Positions 8,537-18,503 are shown, counted from the first letter of the stretch. The stretch is 64,000 nt of DNA from Pontivivens marinum (GCF_900231835.1 NZ_OCTN01000007.1:82556-146555), one strand, 5' to 3'. Numbers and translations: made by a program. The notes: generated by a model not told the origin, from the letters alone.

Positions 8537-8794
8537 TTGTTTTTCGCTTTTTTCGGATCATTGATGCTCGGCGGTATCGTCGGTTACGCGGCGGAGCGGA
8601 TGGGCTTTACGCATAACGGATATATCCCCTCCATCATCATCGCGATTGGCGGGGTTATGCTGTTCTTTATGATCCGCATCATGTTCGGCATCAGCTTTGG
8701 CAGTAACGGGCTGAACGCGATTATTTCGGCTGCGGGCGCATTGATCCTGATCCCGACCGAGGCGGCGTCACGCTCTCGGAAACGGCGCAAATAG
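8537..8794 (+). CDS. Small membrane protein, possibly GlsB/YeaQ-like
   Basis: 85 residues with three hydrophobic stretches (about 2-17, 29-49 and 58-72) and a basic tail RSRKRRK. It starts at TTG, supported by AGGAGA at the right distance and by its position just after fmt. The glycine-rich pattern recalls the YeaQ/YmgE transglycosylase-associated group, but the match is weak and no enzymatic function is implied. Confidence 0.55.
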   Translation: MFFAFFGSLMLGGIVGYAAERMGFTHNGYIPSIIIAIGGVMLFFMIRIMFGISFGSNGLNAIISAAGALILIPTEAASRSRKRRK

Positions 8795-8796
8795 CG

Positions 8797-9429
8797 TTAC
8801 TGGCGTGGGGGCGTACTGCGGTAAACCGGTGCGCGCCAGCCCAATGCCAGTGATCCTGCGCGGATTGTGAACGTTACGATCGCGCAGGCCAGAGCCGCGA
8901 AGAGGGGGCTGCTGGTCGCCATATAGACCACGACGTTCAGCGCCGCACCGGCCAAAGCGGCGGTCGCGTATAGATCGCGTGCTTTTAGTACCAGTGGCAC
9001 CTCGTTACAGACCACATCCCGCGCCAACCCGCCCATGCAGGCGGTAACCATGCCCATGATGAGCAGGACGGGCCAGTCAAAGCCCATGCCGCGCGCCACG
9101 GCCACGCCCACGGGCACAGCCACGGACACGGCCAGCGCGTCCAGCCAGATCAGCGTCTTGATACGGCTTTCCAACCGGTGCGCCGTGAAAAAGACGAGGA
9201 TTGCAGCCGCTGTCGCAACGGCCACGTAGCGCGGGTCCGCAATCCAGAACACAGCATCACGGTTCAGCAAAACGTCGCGGGCCGTACCACCGCCCATCGC
9301 TGTCAGGCAGGCGATAAAGACAAAACCGACCAGATCCAACTGCGCACGGCTGGCCGTCAACGCGCCGGTCAGCGCGAAGATAAAGACCGATAGCAGGTCC
9401 AGCACGCTTACCAGCATGAGGTGATCCAT
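8797..9429 (-). CDS. TRIC-type (UPF0126/YicG) membrane channel protein
   Basis: About 210 residues with seven likely membrane segments and two internally similar halves, each with a glycine motif: MGGGTARDVLL in the first and MGGLARDVVCNEVP in the second. This is the bacterial trimeric intracellular cation channel family, thought to pass K+ across the inner membrane. The start is uncertain: the ATG at 9429 lies 22 bases past the RNase HI stop but has a poor ribosome site; the ATG at 9417 is an alternative. Confidence 0.8.
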   Translation of the reverse strand: MDHLMLVSVLDLLSVFIFALTGALTASRAQLDLVGFVFIACLTAMGGGTARDVLLNRDAVFWIADPRYVAVATAAAILVFFTAHRLESRIKTLIWLDALAVSVAVPVGVAVARGMGFDWPVLLIMGMVTACMGGLARDVVCNEVPLVLKARDLYATAALAGAALNVVVYMATSSPLFAALACAIVTFTIRAGSLALGWRAPVYRSTPPRQ

Positions 9430-9451
9430 TCTGTTGAGTGCGTGGCAGCGA

Positions 9452-9907
9452 TCATTTCTTTTTAAACGGCTCCATACCCGCACGGGCCAGCTCATCTGCG
9501 CGCTCGTTTTCGGGGTGGCCGGCATGGCCCTTTACCCATTCCCACGAAACCTGATGCCGCTGCTGCGCCTCGTCCAGACGCTTCCACAGCTCCTCGTTTT
9601 TCACGGGTTTTTTCGCGGCGGTTTTCCAGCCATTGCGTTTCCAGCCGTGAATCCACTTGGTCAAACCATCTTTGACATAGGAGGAGTCGGTGACGACAGT
9701 AACCGCTGCGGGCCGTCCTAGGGTTTCCAGTGCGCTGATCGCGGCCATCAATTCCATGCGGTTATTGGTGGTTTGCGGGTCGCCGCCGGACAGTTCACGT
9801 TCCTTGACGATTTCTGCGCCGTCTTTGGCTTGCAGCAAAACGCCCCAGCCGCCGGGGCCGGGATTGCCGGAACATGCGCCGTCAGTATAGGCAAAAAACT
9901 CAGCCAC
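9452..9907 (-). CDS. rnhA: Ribonuclease HI
   Basis: 151 residues, the normal length for bacterial RNase HI. The catalytic acidic residues are visible in [11 protein letters not shown] (Asp), NNRMELMAA (Glu), VVTDSSYV (Asp) and ENERADELA (Asp), with the basic protrusion [11 protein letters not shown]. It cuts RNA in RNA-DNA hybrids in the cytoplasm. The start is a GTG with GGAGG seven bases upstream, overlapping the previous gene by eight bases; longer open-frame starts would add an unrelated N-terminus. Confidence 0.95.
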   Translation of the reverse strand: MAEFFAYTDGACSGNPGPGGWGVLLQAKDGAEIVKERELSGGDPQTTNNRMELMAAISALETLGRPAAVTVVTDSSYVKDGLTKWIHGWKRNGWKTAAKKPVKNEELWKRLDEAQQRHQVSWEWVKGHAGHPENERADELARAGMEPFKKK

Positions 9908-10928
9908 GGGTGGCCTCCACGTATAGGTTTGCGGTGGGGGTGCCGTCGAAATTGGTGCCCTCACCCTGTTCAACGGATGTGACAGTAAAGCCGCCATGTT
10001 CCAGACGCCGCCGGATTTCGGCCTCGGTGTAATAGGTGTATAGACGGCCCTGCTGATCGCGGACGGCACCTTCGCCCTGCTTTAGGCCCAGATACAGTTT
10101 TCCACCGGGGGTCATCGCGTCATAAATCCGGCGCAGATGGTCGGGCATTCTGTCGCGTGAGGCGTGCAGCAGGCTGAAAAACGCCCATACCGCGTCAAAG
10201 CTTGCCTTCTCGGCCAACTCACCAAAATTTATGACCTCAACATCAACGCCGTGGCGCGATTTAGCCTCATCCGCCAATCCGCGTGATCCATCCATGGCCC
10301 GCGCTGCAAAGCCACGCCGCAGCATCTGCGCCGTTGCCCAGCCGATGCCACAGCCCAGATCCAGCACGCGGGCACCATCTGGCAGGCCATCCAGCCATGC
10401 TGTCAGGCGGGGATGTGGTTCGTCACGTTGCGAATAATCGGCATAGCTGGCGGCGTTATCGTCATAAAAGGCCAAGGTACGCCCGCGCCGCCAATCGGCC
10501 CATGCACGCCGTAGCTCATCATGAGTTTCGGGTTGCCCCGTATAGGTCGGCACGTCTGCTAGCAATGAAACCCATGGTTGGGCGGAGTCCGTCCACAGTT
10601 CTGCACTTGGCACCAGATCATGACCGGCATCCAGCGTGCCTGCCTTGATCGAGATATAGTCGGTGCCCTGCGCGGCGCGATGCATCAGCCGTGTGCCGCA
10701 GTTTGGGCAGAAGCTACGAATAACCTTACGACCGCTGGTGGCAATGTCGTGCCATTCCGCCATGTCGCCCTGCCATGTAACCTCATCAGGTGCGACGTAT
10801 AGCGACAGGCCAAAGGCGGACCCGCTTTGACGTTGGCAGTCGGTACAGTGGCAGCGGGCATAGCCCAGCGGCTCACCTGTGATTTCGTAGCGAATGGCGC
10901 CGCACTGGCATCCTCCGGTCAGGCTCAT
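9900..10928 (-). CDS. GFA-domain / SAM-methyltransferase fusion protein
   Basis: 342 residues joining two families. Residues 1-130 are a GFA (glutathione-dependent formaldehyde-activating-like) zinc domain: [21 protein letters not shown], then FCPNCGTRL. Residues about 145-342 are a class I SAM methyltransferase: [12 protein letters not shown], motif [17 protein letters not shown], and a [13 protein letters not shown] segment typical of small-molecule methyltransferases. The substrate is unknown. ATGA overlap with the upstream DUF3429 gene and an 8-base overlap with rnhA indicate one transcript. The start has GGAG seven bases upstream. Both domains look intact, with no frameshift at the join. 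Confidence 0.8.
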   Translation of the reverse strand: MSLTGGCQCGAIRYEITGEPLGYARCHCTDCQRQSGSAFGLSLYVAPDEVTWQGDMAEWHDIATSGRKVIRSFCPNCGTRLMHRAAQGTDYISIKAGTLDAGHDLVPSAELWTDSAQPWVSLLADVPTYTGQPETHDELRRAWADWRRGRTLAFYDDNAASYADYSQRDEPHPRLTAWLDGLPDGARVLDLGCGIGWATAQMLRRGFAARAMDGSRGLADEAKSRHGVDVEVINFGELAEKASFDAVWAFFSLLHASRDRMPDHLRRIYDAMTPGGKLYLGLKQGEGAVRDQQGRLYTYYTEAEIRRRLEHGGFTVTSVEQGEGTNFDGTPTANLYVEATRG

Positions 10929-11377
10929 GCAAATGCTCCGATCATTAGGCAAAGGGAAACCACGATAGTCAGAGGGATGCGTAGGCTCAACCACCACCAA
11001 ACCACAATGGCGCGTCGCGCATACCAGCATTCGATCAGAAGCAGCCCTGCAAAGGCGTATACGAGGACGGCACACGAACGTGACGGATCGTTAGACATCG
11101 CAAACAGCAAAGCCAACACTGGCGCGATAGCCAGACCCAGTTCAATCCAACCCGGTTTTCGGCCATGGCGTGATGCAAAACCCCATAGGGAACCGGCCAG
11201 AAAGCACAGTATCATGGTGCCGTAGAGCGACAATAGCGCACGCCCAGCGCTCACGCCCCCATCGAACCATCCGATTTGTGGCAGCGTATCAGGTGCCAGT
11301 ATCGCCAACGCGCCGACAATAAACGGGATCAGCCCGATCATCGAGATGACAAGCGCAGGTCTGGGTATGTTGGACAT
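10925..11377 (-). CDS. DUF3429 family membrane protein
   Basis: 150 residues, five hydrophobic segments, beginning MSNIPRPALVISMIGLIPF and containing LLSLYGTMILCFLAGSLWG, which are typical of the DUF3429 family of inner-membrane proteins with unknown role. The start has GGAGG seven bases upstream; the frame is open further up but without support. First gene of the group leading to the GFA fusion, rnhA and the TRIC protein. Confidence 0.75.
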   Translation of the reverse strand: MSNIPRPALVISMIGLIPFIVGALAILAPDTLPQIGWFDGGVSAGRALLSLYGTMILCFLAGSLWGFASRHGRKPGWIELGLAIAPVLALLFAMSNDPSRSCAVLVYAFAGLLLIECWYARRAIVVWWWLSLRIPLTIVVSLCLMIGAFA

Positions 11378-11757
11378 TGCGTGCCTCCGTGATTTCGCCC
11401 CTTCGCTACACGCAGGTTGACGCATGGACAAGTACCGCAGGGAGGCTTCGCTGCGGCATCTACTTTGATACATGCGACAGAATCGCATGATTGCCGCTCA
11501 ACCTGCACGAGCAGCACCTAGCCATTTCCGAGCGTTTCCCGCTCTTTGTACGGTGCAGAAAGTGCCCGCTGAACCCCGCGAGGTTAGGACGCTAATACTT
11601 TGGGGTAGGTGCTAGTTCTTTCAGAGGCTCCCGCTATGCCAAGGCCGTGTGACGTTACGTGAAAACCCCAACTAAGGTGAGTTTAAGAGAAACGAATAAG
11701 CCTTCCGGCCCCCCCCGGAAACGTTCGCCCTCTCAGGTAAAATGCGGGAAGAGTACA
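11378..11757. other. Intergenic region between the DUF3429 and lipoprotein genes
   Basis: About 380 bases with no gene I can support. It must carry promoters for both divergent genes. A short inverted repeat (11703-11720, TTCCGG around a C-run against CCGGAA) lies within the 5' region of the lipoprotein gene and includes an eight-C tract prone to slippage. No known RNA family was recognised. Confidence 0.35.
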
Positions 11758-12195
11758 ATGAAAACGATTATGACTGGTATCTACAAAGGCGCAGCAACCC
11801 TGTTGGCAGCAGGCCTGATCTCCGGCTGTATGTCTGAATCCATGATGGCGGCGATGGAGGAGCAGGGCAATTCATTGCACGCGCTGTACTTCTCGCAGCA
11901 ACTTCCTGATACCGCCGCACAAATTCGTTATCGTTTGGTTGGCAATGGACGCGGTGGTTCGCAGCTCTGCGGTTACACAGATGCAAGCACCTCCAACGAT
12001 CGTACGCTTGCTGCGGATATGCTGGATCACGGCAAGCTGACCCTGGCTGGGCGTACCTATGACGTCGATATGACACCACTTGCTGCTGCACGTGAGCGTT
12101 GCGTAAACACCGACGTGGCATGGGATTTCGATCTGCCGATGCATGAGATGGATCTGGGTGTTTCTGATGCCAGCGTTTACGCCTACGTTGAGTGA
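11758..12195 (+). CDS. Small lipoprotein, unknown function
   Basis: 145 residues. The N-terminus MKTIMTGIYKGAATLLAAG leads into a lipobox LISGC (Cys at about residue 23), so the product is probably lipid-anchored. The rest has two further Cys (LCGYTD and ERCVNT) and acidic patches, and no recognised domain. The start was taken at the ATG opening the signal peptide; the open frame extends 33 codons upstream with no signal. Its stop codon abuts that of ispH on the other strand. Confidence 0.7.
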   Translation: MKTIMTGIYKGAATLLAAGLISGCMSESMMAAMEEQGNSLHALYFSQQLPDTAAQIRYRLVGNGRGGSQLCGYTDASTSNDRTLAADMLDHGKLTLAGRTYDVDMTPLAAARERCVNTDVAWDFDLPMHEMDLGVSDASVYAYVE

Positions 12196-13143
12196 TCAGG
12201 CGGTCGCGCTGCGTAAAACGCGCGGCACCTTGAACTCAACATTTTCCTGAGCGGTTTCGATAATCTGCACAGTTACGTCATAGCGGGCTTTGAACGCGTC
12301 AACGACTTCCTCAATCAGGATTTCAGGCGCGCTCGCCCCGGCGGTAATTGCGAGGGAGGAGATGCCATCAATAGCGCGCCAATCGATTTCAGCTGCGCGC
12401 TGCACCAATTGTGAATAGGCACATCCGGCGCGCGATCCCACCTCGACCAAGCGTTTGGAGTTGGATGAGTTCGGCGCCCCGATCACCAGCAATGCATCGA
12501 CCATCGGCGCGACGGCCTTTACCGCCTCCTGACGATTGGTGGTGGCGTAGCAGATATCCTCTTTGTGCGGACCAACAATCCGCGGAAACCGTGCGTTCAG
12601 CGCGGCTACAATCTCGGCCGTGTCATCCACGCTAAGGGTCGTTTGGGTAATGTAGGCCAGTTGTTCAGGATCGCGCGGTGACAGAGTCGCGACATCAGCA
12701 GGCGTTTCAACCAGCAGAACCTCACCATCCGGCAGTTGGCCCATCGTGCCGATTGTTTCCGGGTGACCAGCATGCCCGATCATCACCATTTGCAGGCCGT
12801 TGCCGTGGTGGCGTTCAGCCTCGATATGGACCTTGCTGACCAGCGGGCAGGTTGCATCCACATATAACATTTGCCGCGCCTCTGCTGCGGCAGGAACGCT
12901 TTTCGGGACGCCATGCGCCGAGAAGATTACGGGGCGATCCAGCGGACATTCGTCCAGTTCCTCGACAAAAATAGCGCCCTTATCCCGCAGCCCGTCCACG
13001 ACGTATTTGTTGTGCACGATTTCGTGGCGGACATAGACTGGAGCCCCCCATTTTTCGAGGGCCATTTCCACAATCTTGATGGCGCGATCAACGCCTGCGC
13101 AAAATCCGCGTGGCGCGGCGAGGTAGATGGTCAGGGGCGGCAT
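12196..13143 (-). CDS. ispH: 4-hydroxy-3-methylbut-2-enyl diphosphate reductase
   Basis: 315 residues. The three cysteines that hold the iron-sulfur cluster are seen in PRGFCAG (Cys15), DATCPLV (Cys99) and RAGCAYSQ, with [27 protein letters not shown] and [12 protein letters not shown] also present. It performs the last step of the MEP pathway, making IPP and DMAPP, which matches the idi gene at 48865. The start at ATG has GGAGA seven bases upstream; the frame is open 23 codons further. A NYN-domain gene lies 65 bases upstream on the same strand. Confidence 0.95.
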   Translation of the reverse strand: MPPLTIYLAAPRGFCAGVDRAIKIVEMALEKWGAPVYVRHEIVHNKYVVDGLRDKGAIFVEELDECPLDRPVIFSAHGVPKSVPAAAEARQMLYVDATCPLVSKVHIEAERHHGNGLQMVMIGHAGHPETIGTMGQLPDGEVLLVETPADVATLSPRDPEQLAYITQTTLSVDDTAEIVAALNARFPRIVGPHKEDICYATTNRQEAVKAVAPMVDALLVIGAPNSSNSKRLVEVGSRAGCAYSQLVQRAAEIDWRAIDGISSLAITAGASAPEILIEEVVDAFKARYDVTVQIIETAQENVEFKVPRVLRSATA

Positions 13144-13208
13144 CGGCGTCTCCGTAATTCGCTGCTGTTTATATAGCGTGCTGCGGAGGGCAGATAAACC
13201 GGCGCGGA

Positions 13209-13748
13209 TCAATCTTCGGCGCGAGGGGGGCGCCCAATGACGTCTTTTAGTTCCTCAAGTTCGATAAAATTATCGGCCTGTCGGCGCAATTCATCGGCAA
13301 TCATTGGCGGCTGCGATCGTATGGTTGAAACAACCGACACGCGCACGCCCTGACGTTGCATCCCTGCGACCAGCGGCTTAAAGTCACCATCACCGGAAAA
13401 TAAGACCATATGATCGATATGCGGGGCCATTTCCATGGCATCGACACTAAGTTCGATGTCCATATTGCCCTTTACCTTGCGTCGACCTAACGAGTCGGTG
13501 AACTCCTTGGCCGGTTTTGTGACCATCATGAAGCCGTTATAGTTCAGCCAATCCACCAGCGGGCGAATAGGTGAGTACTCATCGTTTTCCAGTAGGGCGG
13601 TATAGTAAAATGCGCGCAGCAATTTTCCGCGACGCATGAATTCGGTGCGTAACAGTTTGTAATCAATGTCAAAACCTAGCGCCTTTGATGCGGCGTATAG
13701 GTTCGCGCCATCAATGAACAATGCTAGTTTTTCGTCGCGGTAAAACAT
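13209..13748 (-). CDS. NYN-domain (LabA-like) PIN-type putative ribonuclease
   Basis: 179 residues. The conserved acidic residues of the NYN/PIN fold are visible: FIDGANLYA near residue 12, [13 protein letters not shown] in the middle and [12 protein letters not shown] around residue 120. The N-terminal half matches bacterial LabA/DUF88 proteins. Such proteins are thought to act on RNA; the partner here is unknown. The ATG has GGAGA upstream. It probably forms a transcript with ispH and is divergent from folK. Confidence 0.8.
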   Translation of the reverse strand: MFYRDEKLALFIDGANLYAASKALGFDIDYKLLRTEFMRRGKLLRAFYYTALLENDEYSPIRPLVDWLNYNGFMMVTKPAKEFTDSLGRRKVKGNMDIELSVDAMEMAPHIDHMVLFSGDGDFKPLVAGMQRQGVRVSVVSTIRSQPPMIADELRRQADNFIELEELKDVIGRPPRAED

Positions 13749-13870
13749 CTTATCTCCAATTCGGCAGATGTGTCCGCGTAAAAAAACGGGGCGGACTCCT
13801 TGTGCAATACTTACACACTATGAAAAAGGGGTTGACGTGCAAAGAGGTATTGGAAGGGGATCGCGACGTG

Positions 13871-14422
13871 ATGCATTTGATCGCGCTAGGCGCCAATTTA
13901 CCGGGGCCATTTGGCGCACCGGCGCAGACGCTATCACATGCGGTTGCGCAGATGGGCGCGGCTGGGTTGAGGGTTGCTGAGCTAAGCCCGATTTATGCCA
14001 CACCTGCATGGCCGGTTGGGTCTGGCCCTGATTTTGCGAATGCTGCGGCGCGGGTTGAGGCGGCGCTGGACCCGCAGCAAGTTCTGGAAATTCTGCACCG
14101 GATCGAGGCTGATCTGGGGCGTGTCCGTGGGCGTCGCTGGGCCGCGCGCGCCTGTGATTTGGACCTGCTGGGATCGGGGGCGAAAACCCTGCCGGATCGG
14201 CAGACGGTTCAGCGGTGGATGGATATGCCTATCAATGAAACTCCGCCTGCTGCACCGGATGAATTGATCCTGCCACATCCGCGCCTGCATGAGCGGGCCT
14301 TTGTTCTGGTTCCACTGGCAGATGTCGCGCCTGATTGGGTGCATCCGATCACTGGGCGCACTGTTAGGCAGATGTGTGATGCATTGTCAGATGAGGCGCG
14401 GGCCGAAATTTGCCGGATATGA
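13871..14422 (+). CDS. folK: 2-amino-4-hydroxy-6-hydroxymethyldihydropteridine diphosphokinase
   Basis: 183 residues. HPPK marks seen are LIALGANLPGPFG at the start, LSPIYATPAWPVG, GRVRGRRWAARACDLDLLG (the catalytic Asp pair region) and LPHPRLHERAFVLVPLADVAP. It transfers pyrophosphate from ATP to the pterin in folate synthesis. A GTG directly before the ATG (13868) is an equally good start since GGAAGGGG lies just upstream. Longer open-frame starts have no support. Confidence 0.92.
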   Translation: MHLIALGANLPGPFGAPAQTLSHAVAQMGAAGLRVAELSPIYATPAWPVGSGPDFANAAARVEAALDPQQVLEILHRIEADLGRVRGRRWAARACDLDLLGSGAKTLPDRQTVQRWMDMPINETPPAAPDELILPHPRLHERAFVLVPLADVAPDWVHPITGRTVRQMCDALSDEARAEICRI

Positions 14423-14475
14423 AGCCGCCTCGACATATGCTTGTCAGATGGCACATGTGACGGCACAGTTGCGCC

Positions 14476-15759
14476 ATGAAACGATACCTTCTCCTCAGCC
14501 TGTTCGCCGCACCCGCAATCGCGCAAGATTTTGCGCCGTTAATCGATGCCGATTACGTCACGGTTGATCCGGCGATTGTTGAAATCGGGCGGGATTTGTT
14601 TTGGGATCCGATATTATCCGGCAACCAAAATATATCCTGCGCGACCTGTCACCATCCGCGTTTCGGTACGGCTGACGGCCTGTCGTTGGGGGTGGGTGAG
14701 GGCGGCGTTGGCCTAGGCCCTGACCGGCACATCACCGGTGAGAATACGCCCGAGCAGCGCATCCCGCGCAATGCACCAGCACTGTTCAACCTTGGCGCCC
14801 GCGAATTCACCGTGCTGTTTCACGATGGCCGGTTGGAGCAGGACGATACGCGCCCGTCGGGCATTCGCTCGCCGATTGAGGACGATATGGTGTCCGGCTT
14901 CTCGGGCGTATTGTCCGCGCAAACGATGTTTCCCGTGCTCAGCGCGGATGAGATGGCAGGGCATTATTCCGAGAACGAGATTTCGCGCGCCGTGCGGCAG
15001 GGCATAATTACAGGTCAGGGCGGTGCGTGGAGCTTGCTAACCGCGCGTGTCGCCGCGCTGCCGGCCTATGCGGATCGTTTCGATGCGGCTCTGCCTGAAC
15101 TGGCCGAGCGCCCCTTGGACTTCACCGATATTTCAAACGCTATTGCTGCCTTTATGGCGTGGGAATGGCGTGCGGATGACAGCCCGTTTGATCAATTCTT
15201 GCGAGGTGAGGTTGAATTGAGCGCGCAGGCGGATGCGGGGCGACAGCTGTTTTACGGGCAGGCGGGATGCGCGGATTGCCATGCGGGGCCGCTGCAAACG
15301 GATCATGCCTTTCATGCGATAGGGATGCCGCAATTCGGGCCGGGAAAGGCCGCGCGTTTCGAAAACCATAATCGGGATGAGGGGCGCAGCCGTGTCACCG
15401 GCGATCTGGCTGATATGTTCGCATTCCGTACGCCATCCCTACGCAATGTGACGGCAACTGCGCCCTATGGGCATAACGGTGCCTTTGCGACGCTGGAGGG
15501 CGTGGTGCGCCATCACCTTGGCGCGCAGGGTTGGGATCAGACGCAAGTCGTTCTGCCCGATGGGTTTGACGACCATTTCGATACGGATGCCGACGCGGCG
15601 ATTATCACGGATGCATCTGCACTAACCCCGATCGCACTAGGCGATGCGGAGGTTGCGCAGATACTCGCCTTTCTGGGTGCATTGACCGATCGGGGCAGCA
15701 TCGACGGGCGGCTTGGCATACCGGATAGCGTGCCAAGCGGCCTGCCAATTGATCGTTAA
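14476..15759 (+). CDS. Di-haem cytochrome c peroxidase / MauG-family protein
   Basis: 427 residues. A signal peptide (about 1-17, ending AIAQ) sends it to the periplasm. Two haem c sites are visible: CATCH near residue 55 and CADCH near residue 262, with the typical RNAPALFNLG and FRTPSLRNVTATAPYGHNGAF segments. Classic enzymes reduce H2O2 and MauG-like ones modify partner proteins; which applies cannot be told. It converges with the FG-GAP/UnbV gene, overlapping its end by four bases; that pairing may point to a shared substrate. Confidence 0.88.
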   Translation: MKRYLLLSLFAAPAIAQDFAPLIDADYVTVDPAIVEIGRDLFWDPILSGNQNISCATCHHPRFGTADGLSLGVGEGGVGLGPDRHITGENTPEQRIPRNAPALFNLGAREFTVLFHDGRLEQDDTRPSGIRSPIEDDMVSGFSGVLSAQTMFPVLSADEMAGHYSENEISRAVRQGIITGQGGAWSLLTARVAALPAYADRFDAALPELAERPLDFTDISNAIAAFMAWEWRADDSPFDQFLRGEVELSAQADAGRQLFYGQAGCADCHAGPLQTDHAFHAIGMPQFGPGKAARFENHNRDEGRSRVTGDLADMFAFRTPSLRNVTATAPYGHNGAFATLEGVVRHHLGAQGWDQTQVVLPDGFDDHFDTDADAAIITDASALTPIALGDAEVAQILAFLGALTDRGSIDGRLGIPDSVPSGLPIDR

Positions 15760-17258
15760 CGGTTGAACGTCGCGACTTGACCGGCGGGCAGGTCGCGCCA
15801 TTCCGAAATACCGCCAGCAGGCCAGTGAACCCGTGCGCGTGCTGAGATATGGTCGCCCAGCCCGAAATGTTCCGGCACCGCGCGTCCGCCGCCATGCCCA
15901 CCGCCAACGGTGATTTCACGCCAATAGGTGCGATCCGCTGTTTGCAGCTCGATAAAGGCCCCGACCGCGCGGGTGTTACCGCCGCTTTGTTGCAGGTCGA
16001 TGGCAAGCCAGTTACCTGCGTCCGTGGTCGTGTTGCGCTGTAGCTCAACATTTGCGCGCCGGTTCATCACCACGATATCCAGCAATCCGTCGGCGTTCAG
16101 GTCCACCACGGCGGCACCACGGCTGCGCTGCATCGTGGCGATGCCTGCTGTCATCCCGACCTCAGTAAATGTGCCGTCCGGCTGCCCTAGCAGCAGGTTG
16201 TTGGGATCATGGGTGGCGGCGTCGGGCATTTGATCGACGTTGCCCTTGGCCATAAACAGGTCATCGCGCCCGTCGTTGTCGACGTCCCCAAATTCGGCAT
16301 GCCAGCCAGTCGAAGGCCGCCCGTCGCCGCCAGTATAGGGCCGCTGCGATGCCGTGCCCGTGGCAAAGGGCGCATCCACCCAGCCAGCACCGCCTGTATT
16401 CAGTTGCAGGCGTTGATCGCCCATCGAGGTTAGCATGACCTCCGCTACGGCGTCGCCATCCAGATCCCTGCTCGCGATGCCCATGCCCCATAGCATATGG
16501 GCCTGCCAGCCATCCTCGGCGGTTAACTCGCGCAGTTCCGGTGTGAGTTGCCACATCTGCTCATGCCCGCCGCGCACATAATAATGACGGTCGTTGGAAA
16601 CACGCAGTTGCGGCGTGCCGCTGTGCAGTGGGTCAGAAAATAGCATGGAAAGCGGGCAAAATCCTGGCTCAAGCAGAACTGGTTCCGCATATCCCGCGCC
16701 ATTGGGCCGGTAGAGCTGGTTGCTGTCGCATGCCTCGAATGGGCCGTCGGGGTTGCTGCGATCAACGTAGTTTCCAACCGCGAGCGTAGGAAAGCCATCG
16801 CCCTGCCATGTGGCGGTAAAGGCGGTGGACCAGCGATCCTCCGCTGCGAATGACCATGGGGCAGGGGAGAAGCTGCAATCAGCGCCGCCCTTCAATAACA
16901 GGTTTGGGCCTGCGCGCATCACGGCAAGGTCTAGGATGCCGTCGCCATCAATATCCAGCGGCCACGCGCCTGTTACACCAGTGATCCCAGTGGATTCTGC
17001 TGTGAAGCGCAGCGGCCCACCAATGCTGGATGTATTGCGTGCCAGCGTCGCAGGGTTTTCACCGCCTGCCATAAACAAATCAGGCAAAGCATCATTATTG
17101 CAGTCAAATGCCGCCACGCCACCGCCGACGAAATGTTCCCATCCGCCGCCATAAATATGAGTGAAATCCTGCAACGGGGCGTCATTTACGAATGTAGGCT
17201 GTGCATGCGCCGAACTTGCCGCCAAAAGGCAGATGCCTGAAATCAGGTGGTTACGCAT
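15756..17258 (-). CDS. Secreted FG-GAP/VCBS repeat protein with ASPIC/UnbV C-terminus
   Basis: 500 residues with a signal peptide (about 1-20, ending SAHAQ). Several calcium-binding-type repeats are visible (AFDCNNDALPDLF, DIDGDGILDLAV, DLDGDAVAEVML, GDVDNDGRDDLF, DLNADGLLDIVV), indicating a beta-propeller. The C-terminal about 100 residues (WLAIDLQQSGGNTRAVGA, HFGLG, VHWPAGG) are the ASPIC/UnbV domain. Function is unknown beyond an extracytoplasmic scaffold or binding role. The ATG has GGAG upstream and overlaps the ROK regulator stop by eight bases. Confidence 0.88.
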   Translation of the reverse strand: MRNHLISGICLLAASSAHAQPTFVNDAPLQDFTHIYGGGWEHFVGGGVAAFDCNNDALPDLFMAGGENPATLARNTSSIGGPLRFTAESTGITGVTGAWPLDIDGDGILDLAVMRAGPNLLLKGGADCSFSPAPWSFAAEDRWSTAFTATWQGDGFPTLAVGNYVDRSNPDGPFEACDSNQLYRPNGAGYAEPVLLEPGFCPLSMLFSDPLHSGTPQLRVSNDRHYYVRGGHEQMWQLTPELRELTAEDGWQAHMLWGMGIASRDLDGDAVAEVMLTSMGDQRLQLNTGGAGWVDAPFATGTASQRPYTGGDGRPSTGWHAEFGDVDNDGRDDLFMAKGNVDQMPDAATHDPNNLLLGQPDGTFTEVGMTAGIATMQRSRGAAVVDLNADGLLDIVVMNRRANVELQRNTTTDAGNWLAIDLQQSGGNTRAVGAFIELQTADRTYWREITVGGGHGGGRAVPEHFGLGDHISARARVHWPAGGISEWRDLPAGQVATFNR

Positions 17259-18492
17259 TTTGCGCTCCTCCGACCAGCACGCGGCGCGAAACGCGATCCA
17301 GCGCAAATGCAGCGGCCCCCTTGGCCCAGAGCTGGTCCTCCCATTTATGCAGGCGCAATTCGACGGGGGGATGACCCAGTTCGAGTGAGTTCATCTCCAT
17401 CATCTCCCGCACCTCACGGCTGTAAAGGTAGTCATAGCGCAGTTGCTCGCCGGACAGGATCACCAGTTCGGGGTCGAAAATATTGACGATATTGGCGAGG
17501 CCGATGCCGAACAGCTTTCCCGCACGGCGGAAAATGGATTGCGCGGCAAGGTTACCGGCCTTTGCCTCTCCAAACAGCTTTTCCAGGCGGTCAGGGCTGC
17601 CAGCGGGCACAAGGGGCAGGGCCATTTCTGCCTCTCGCAGCAGGGCGTAATCGGCGACATAGGCCTCCAGGCAGCCACGTTGGCCGCATCGGCATAATGC
17701 ACCCTCGGGCTGAACCTTCATGTGGCCGAATTCCATCCCGCAACCACGCGTCCCCTGGTATAGCTGGTTGCCAATCACGACGCCCATGCCGACACCTTGC
17801 TCGATTGTGACAACGATAAAATCGCGGATTGAGCGGCCAACGCCAAACCACAATTCCGCCAGAGCCAGCAGGTTCGCGTCATTATCAATGGCGATGGGGC
17901 AATCCAGCGCATCCTCAAGCAAGGCACGCAATGGGACCATTCGGCGGTCCAGAATTGGGGACCAATGCACCAGCCCAAGTTGCGCATCCACAAAGCCCGG
18001 AACGCCGATCCCAATAGCGGACAGATCCGCCCGTGACAGACCCGCCTGTGCGAGCGCCTGATCCAGAGCCTTGCTGATCAGCTGCACAATAGTATTGGTG
18101 TCAGCGAAGTGTAATGGTTGGCGCAGCGCGGTTTCAGCTAATTGGCGCCCCTGAAAATCCAGCAGCACCAGGGTTGTGACCTTATCGCCCAGCTTTAGTC
18201 CCGCGACCACATGGGCCTGCGCGCGCAATTGCAGCGCGACGCGGGGGCGGCCGCGAACGGTGGCATTGGTGCGGGCCGCTGTTTCCTCAATCAAACCGCG
18301 GGCCATTAAATCGGCGGTAATTGTCGTGACAGTTGCAGGGCTGATGCCCAGATCGCGGGCGATATCGACGCGGGCGGTCTCTCCATCAGCGCGAATCTGC
18401 TGAAAAACACGCTCGGTAGCGGTTTCGTCGCGGGCGCTGCTTTGTAAACCGCGAGGGCCGTATCCGAGCAGTTCACTGTCCATTAAATTCAT
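17251..18492 (-). CDS. xylR: ROK-family transcriptional regulator, likely xylose repressor
   Basis: 413 residues. An N-terminal winged helix-turn-helix (about 25-80, with ISPATVTTITADLMARGLI) is followed by a ROK sugar-kinase-like domain with AIDNDANLLALAE, and the zinc motif GHM..CRCGQRGCLEAY. It sits head-to-head with xylF, 201 bases apart, so it very probably represses the xylose operon and is released by xylose or a related ligand; xylose as ligand is inferred from the neighbours. An ATG three codons in is an alternative start. Its end overlaps the UnbV-type gene by eight bases. Confidence 0.88.
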   Translation of the reverse strand: MNLMDSELLGYGPRGLQSSARDETATERVFQQIRADGETARVDIARDLGISPATVTTITADLMARGLIEETAARTNATVRGRPRVALQLRAQAHVVAGLKLGDKVTTLVLLDFQGRQLAETALRQPLHFADTNTIVQLISKALDQALAQAGLSRADLSAIGIGVPGFVDAQLGLVHWSPILDRRMVPLRALLEDALDCPIAIDNDANLLALAELWFGVGRSIRDFIVVTIEQGVGMGVVIGNQLYQGTRGCGMEFGHMKVQPEGALCRCGQRGCLEAYVADYALLREAEMALPLVPAGSPDRLEKLFGEAKAGNLAAQSIFRRAGKLFGIGLANIVNIFDPELVILSGEQLRYDYLYSREVREMMEMNSLELGHPPVELRLHKWEDQLWAKGAAAFALDRVSRRVLVGGAQNA

Positions 18493-18503
18493 CCGTTCAA
18501 TTT

